Shown here: one piece after another, positions 62,782 to 64,000 of the stretch
Numbering within the stretch: the stretch's first letter is position 1
Layout: every line of letters begins with the position of its first letter
Assembly (NCBI GenBank): GCA_017305195.1
Contig: JAFKMU010000037.1
Coordinates: forward strand, 124,001 to 188,000
Length of the DNA stretch: 64,000 nucleotides
Direction: 5' to 3'
DNA from: Verrucomicrobiota bacterium
Lineage (GTDB): Bacteria > Verrucomicrobiota > Verrucomicrobiia > Chthoniobacterales > Terrimicrobiaceae
The notes under the pieces: model-generated
Databases searched by the model: none
What the model was told of the DNA's origin: nothing
Seen by the model: only the letters and a program-made list of their open reading frames with translations
Translations under genes and position numbers: made by a program

Positions 62782-63702
62782 ATGGAACTTCGCCACCTGC
62801 GCTATTTCGTCACTGCGGCCGAGGAGCTGAATATCAGCCGCGCCTCGTCCCGGCTGCGCATTTCCCAGCCTGCGGTGAGCCGACAGATTCACGACCTGGA
62901 GGATGAGCTCGGGGTGGAGTTGTTTATCCGGGAGTCCGGCGGGCTGCGGCTCACGCCTGCGGGAGAGGCCTTCCTGCCCCAGGCGCGGGACATTCTGCGC
63001 CGGAGCCGCGAGGCAGTGGACCGTCTGCAGGCTTTTCGCCATCCCGCCCCGGTGAAAATCGTGGTCGGGTACATCGCCCCGATGCTCTCCGTGGTGGTGA
63101 CGCCTGCGCTGCGCGCCTACGGCGAGACGCATCCCGACGTGATCGTCGATCTCATCGAGCTCTCGCCCGGCGACCAGATTCCCGCCCTGCGCGATGCGAA
63201 GATCGACATCGCCCTCGTCGGAAAGCCCTGCCCGGAGGTGGCGAAGGAATTTCACGTCACGGAACTCAACCGCACTCCGCTCGCCGCGGTGGTGTCGGAT
63301 CACCACCAGTACGCGTTGCGCAAGAAGGTGAAGCTCACCGAGCTGGAGGAGGAAAAATTCATCGGCTTTTGCGAGCAGACCTTTCCCGGGCGCAATGAGG
63401 CGATCCGCCAGGCCTGCGAAGGCGCGGGCTTCGCCCCGTGCATCGAGCAGCAGGCGCACAATCTTGCCGCCGCCATCGCGCTCGTTTCCTCGGGCAAGGG
63501 CGTGACGCTCATGCCGGACGACGCGGACCACCTGCCGCACCCGCACGCGGTCTTTCTGACGCTCCAGCCTTCTGTGCCTGCGGAGGTTTCCGCGCTGGTG
63601 CGGAGAAAGGACGACTGCCGCCCGGAGCTGCTGGCCTTTGTCGAGGCCTGCGTGAACGTGCGCCTCACCCGCGCGGCCTCGCGCCAGCTCGCCGCCGCAT
63701 GA
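62782..63702 (+). CDS. LysR-family transcriptional regulator
   Basis: 306 residues from ATG 62782. N-terminal helix-turn-helix MELRHLRYFVTAAEELNISRASSRLRISQPAVSRQIHDLE, then the periplasmic-binding-like effector domain (VKIVVGYIAPMLSVVVTPAL, GDQIPALRDAKIDIALVG). Inducer unknown. The divergent pirin gene is the likely target. Its stop overlaps the next start by four bases (ATGA). Confidence 0.95.
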   Translation: MELRHLRYFVTAAEELNISRASSRLRISQPAVSRQIHDLEDELGVELFIRESGGLRLTPAGEAFLPQARDILRRSREAVDRLQAFRHPAPVKIVVGYIAPMLSVVVTPALRAYGETHPDVIVDLIELSPGDQIPALRDAKIDIALVGKPCPEVAKEFHVTELNRTPLAAVVSDHHQYALRKKVKLTELEEEKFIGFCEQTFPGRNEAIRQACEGAGFAPCIEQQAHNLAAAIALVSSGKGVTLMPDDADHLPHPHAVFLTLQPSVPAEVSALVRRKDDCRPELLAFVEACVNVRLTRAASRQLAAA

Positions 63703-64000
63703 TTCGTTACTCCGCCACGGAGACGATCACGGTCGGGCAGTTTCGCGGCATTCTCGAGCGTTCCACCCTGGGCGAACGCCGCCCGCTCGATAGCGAGGAC
63801 ACGCTGGACGCGATGCTGACCAATGCCTCGCTGCTCGCGACGGCATGGGACGGCGAGATGCTCGTGGGCATCGCTCGGTCGGTGACGGATTTCGCCTTTT
63901 GCTGCTACATCTCCGATCTCGCGGTCGACGAGGCGTACCAGCGGCAGGGCATCGGCAGGCAGCTCATCGAGGCGACCGCGCAACGGCTCGGGCCGCATTG
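63699..64000 (+). CDS. GNAT-family acetyltransferase, cut by the window edge
   Basis: About 100 N-terminal residues are present. The core GNAT blocks are YISDLAVDEAYQRQGIGRQLIEA, with the acetyl-CoA loop QRQGIG intact. Related proteins acetylate small amines or amino acids. ATGA overlap with the LysR gene indicates co-translation. The C-terminus lies outside the window. Confidence 0.85.
   Translation, partial: MIRYSATETITVGQFRGILERSTLGERRPLDSEDTLDAMLTNASLLATAWDGEMLVGIARSVTDFAFCCYISDLAVDEAYQRQGIGRQLIEATAQRLGPH

Overview
The window is a dense, GC-rich chromosomal segment of a free-living Gram-negative bacterium, most probably a verrucomicrobium (Chthoniobacter/Terrimicrobium/Opitutus-like). 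The clues are a type IV pseudopilin-like protein with the H-X9-DG C-terminal motif, many signal-peptide proteins of unknown function, a large secreted beta-helix protein, UDP-glucose dehydrogenase of the eukaryotic-like type paired with UDP-xylose synthase, and dispersed intergenic repeats. The lineage call is inference; there is no rRNA to settle it.

Layout. 1-5 kb: secreted, lipo- and membrane proteins of unknown role plus an exported tyrosine phosphatase. 5-9.4 kb: a PAS hybrid histidine kinase, a Phd/PIN toxin-antitoxin pair with a palindromic operator, a universal stress protein and the Mn2+ transporter mntH. 9.4-15.4 kb: DUF167, a translationally coupled run of three small exported proteins, alanine racemase, and a DUF485/acetate symporter operon. 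15.5-26.1 kb: a K+-independent-type proton-pumping pyrophosphatase, a two-protein sensor system (CHASE4 receptor plus soluble hybrid kinase), argF, argD, ligA and a VanZ protein. 26.1-29.2 kb: a kinase-MurQ fusion for cell-wall sugar recycling, a strong candidate structured RNA behind a sigma-54-type promoter, a BrnT/CopG-type toxin-antitoxin pair and a glyoxalase. 29.2-38 kb: hemL, an ECF sigma factor, queA, a pseudopilin, tRNA-Thr(UGU), ppnP, a MITE, gluQ, a VOC gene bracketed by inverted repeats, and a PhzF protein.

38-45 kb: UDP-xylose synthesis (uxs, ugd), a hydrolase-like protein with a degraded active site, argA coupled to a sodium:solute symporter, then a hairpin-rich region before dnaA. 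45-49 kb: dnaA, dnaN and a ROK sugar kinase, so the replication origin may be close. 49-54 kb: an OvoA-type methyltransferase coupled to an M29-like peptidase, rfbA, a GNAT protein and a DUF4328 protein. 54-64 kb: a secreted beta-helix protein, an HxlR regulator divergent from a quinone-reductase-like flavoprotein with a palindrome between them, an Fpg-type glycosylase, a ParS/RES toxin-antitoxin pair, and pirin divergent from a LysR regulator followed by a GNAT gene cut by the window edge.

Functional threads are arginine synthesis (argA, argD, argF), cell-wall precursors and recycling (alr, kinase-MurQ), nucleotide-sugar supply (ugd, uxs, rfbA), redox and reactive-carbonyl defence (glyoxalase, HxlR pair, pirin), and three toxin-antitoxin modules. 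The least-explained objects are the ~200-nt structured RNA at about 27,993-28,192, the 162-bp MITE at 35,265-35,426, and a repeat family with copies near 36.4, 37.2, 48.8 and 60.7 kb.
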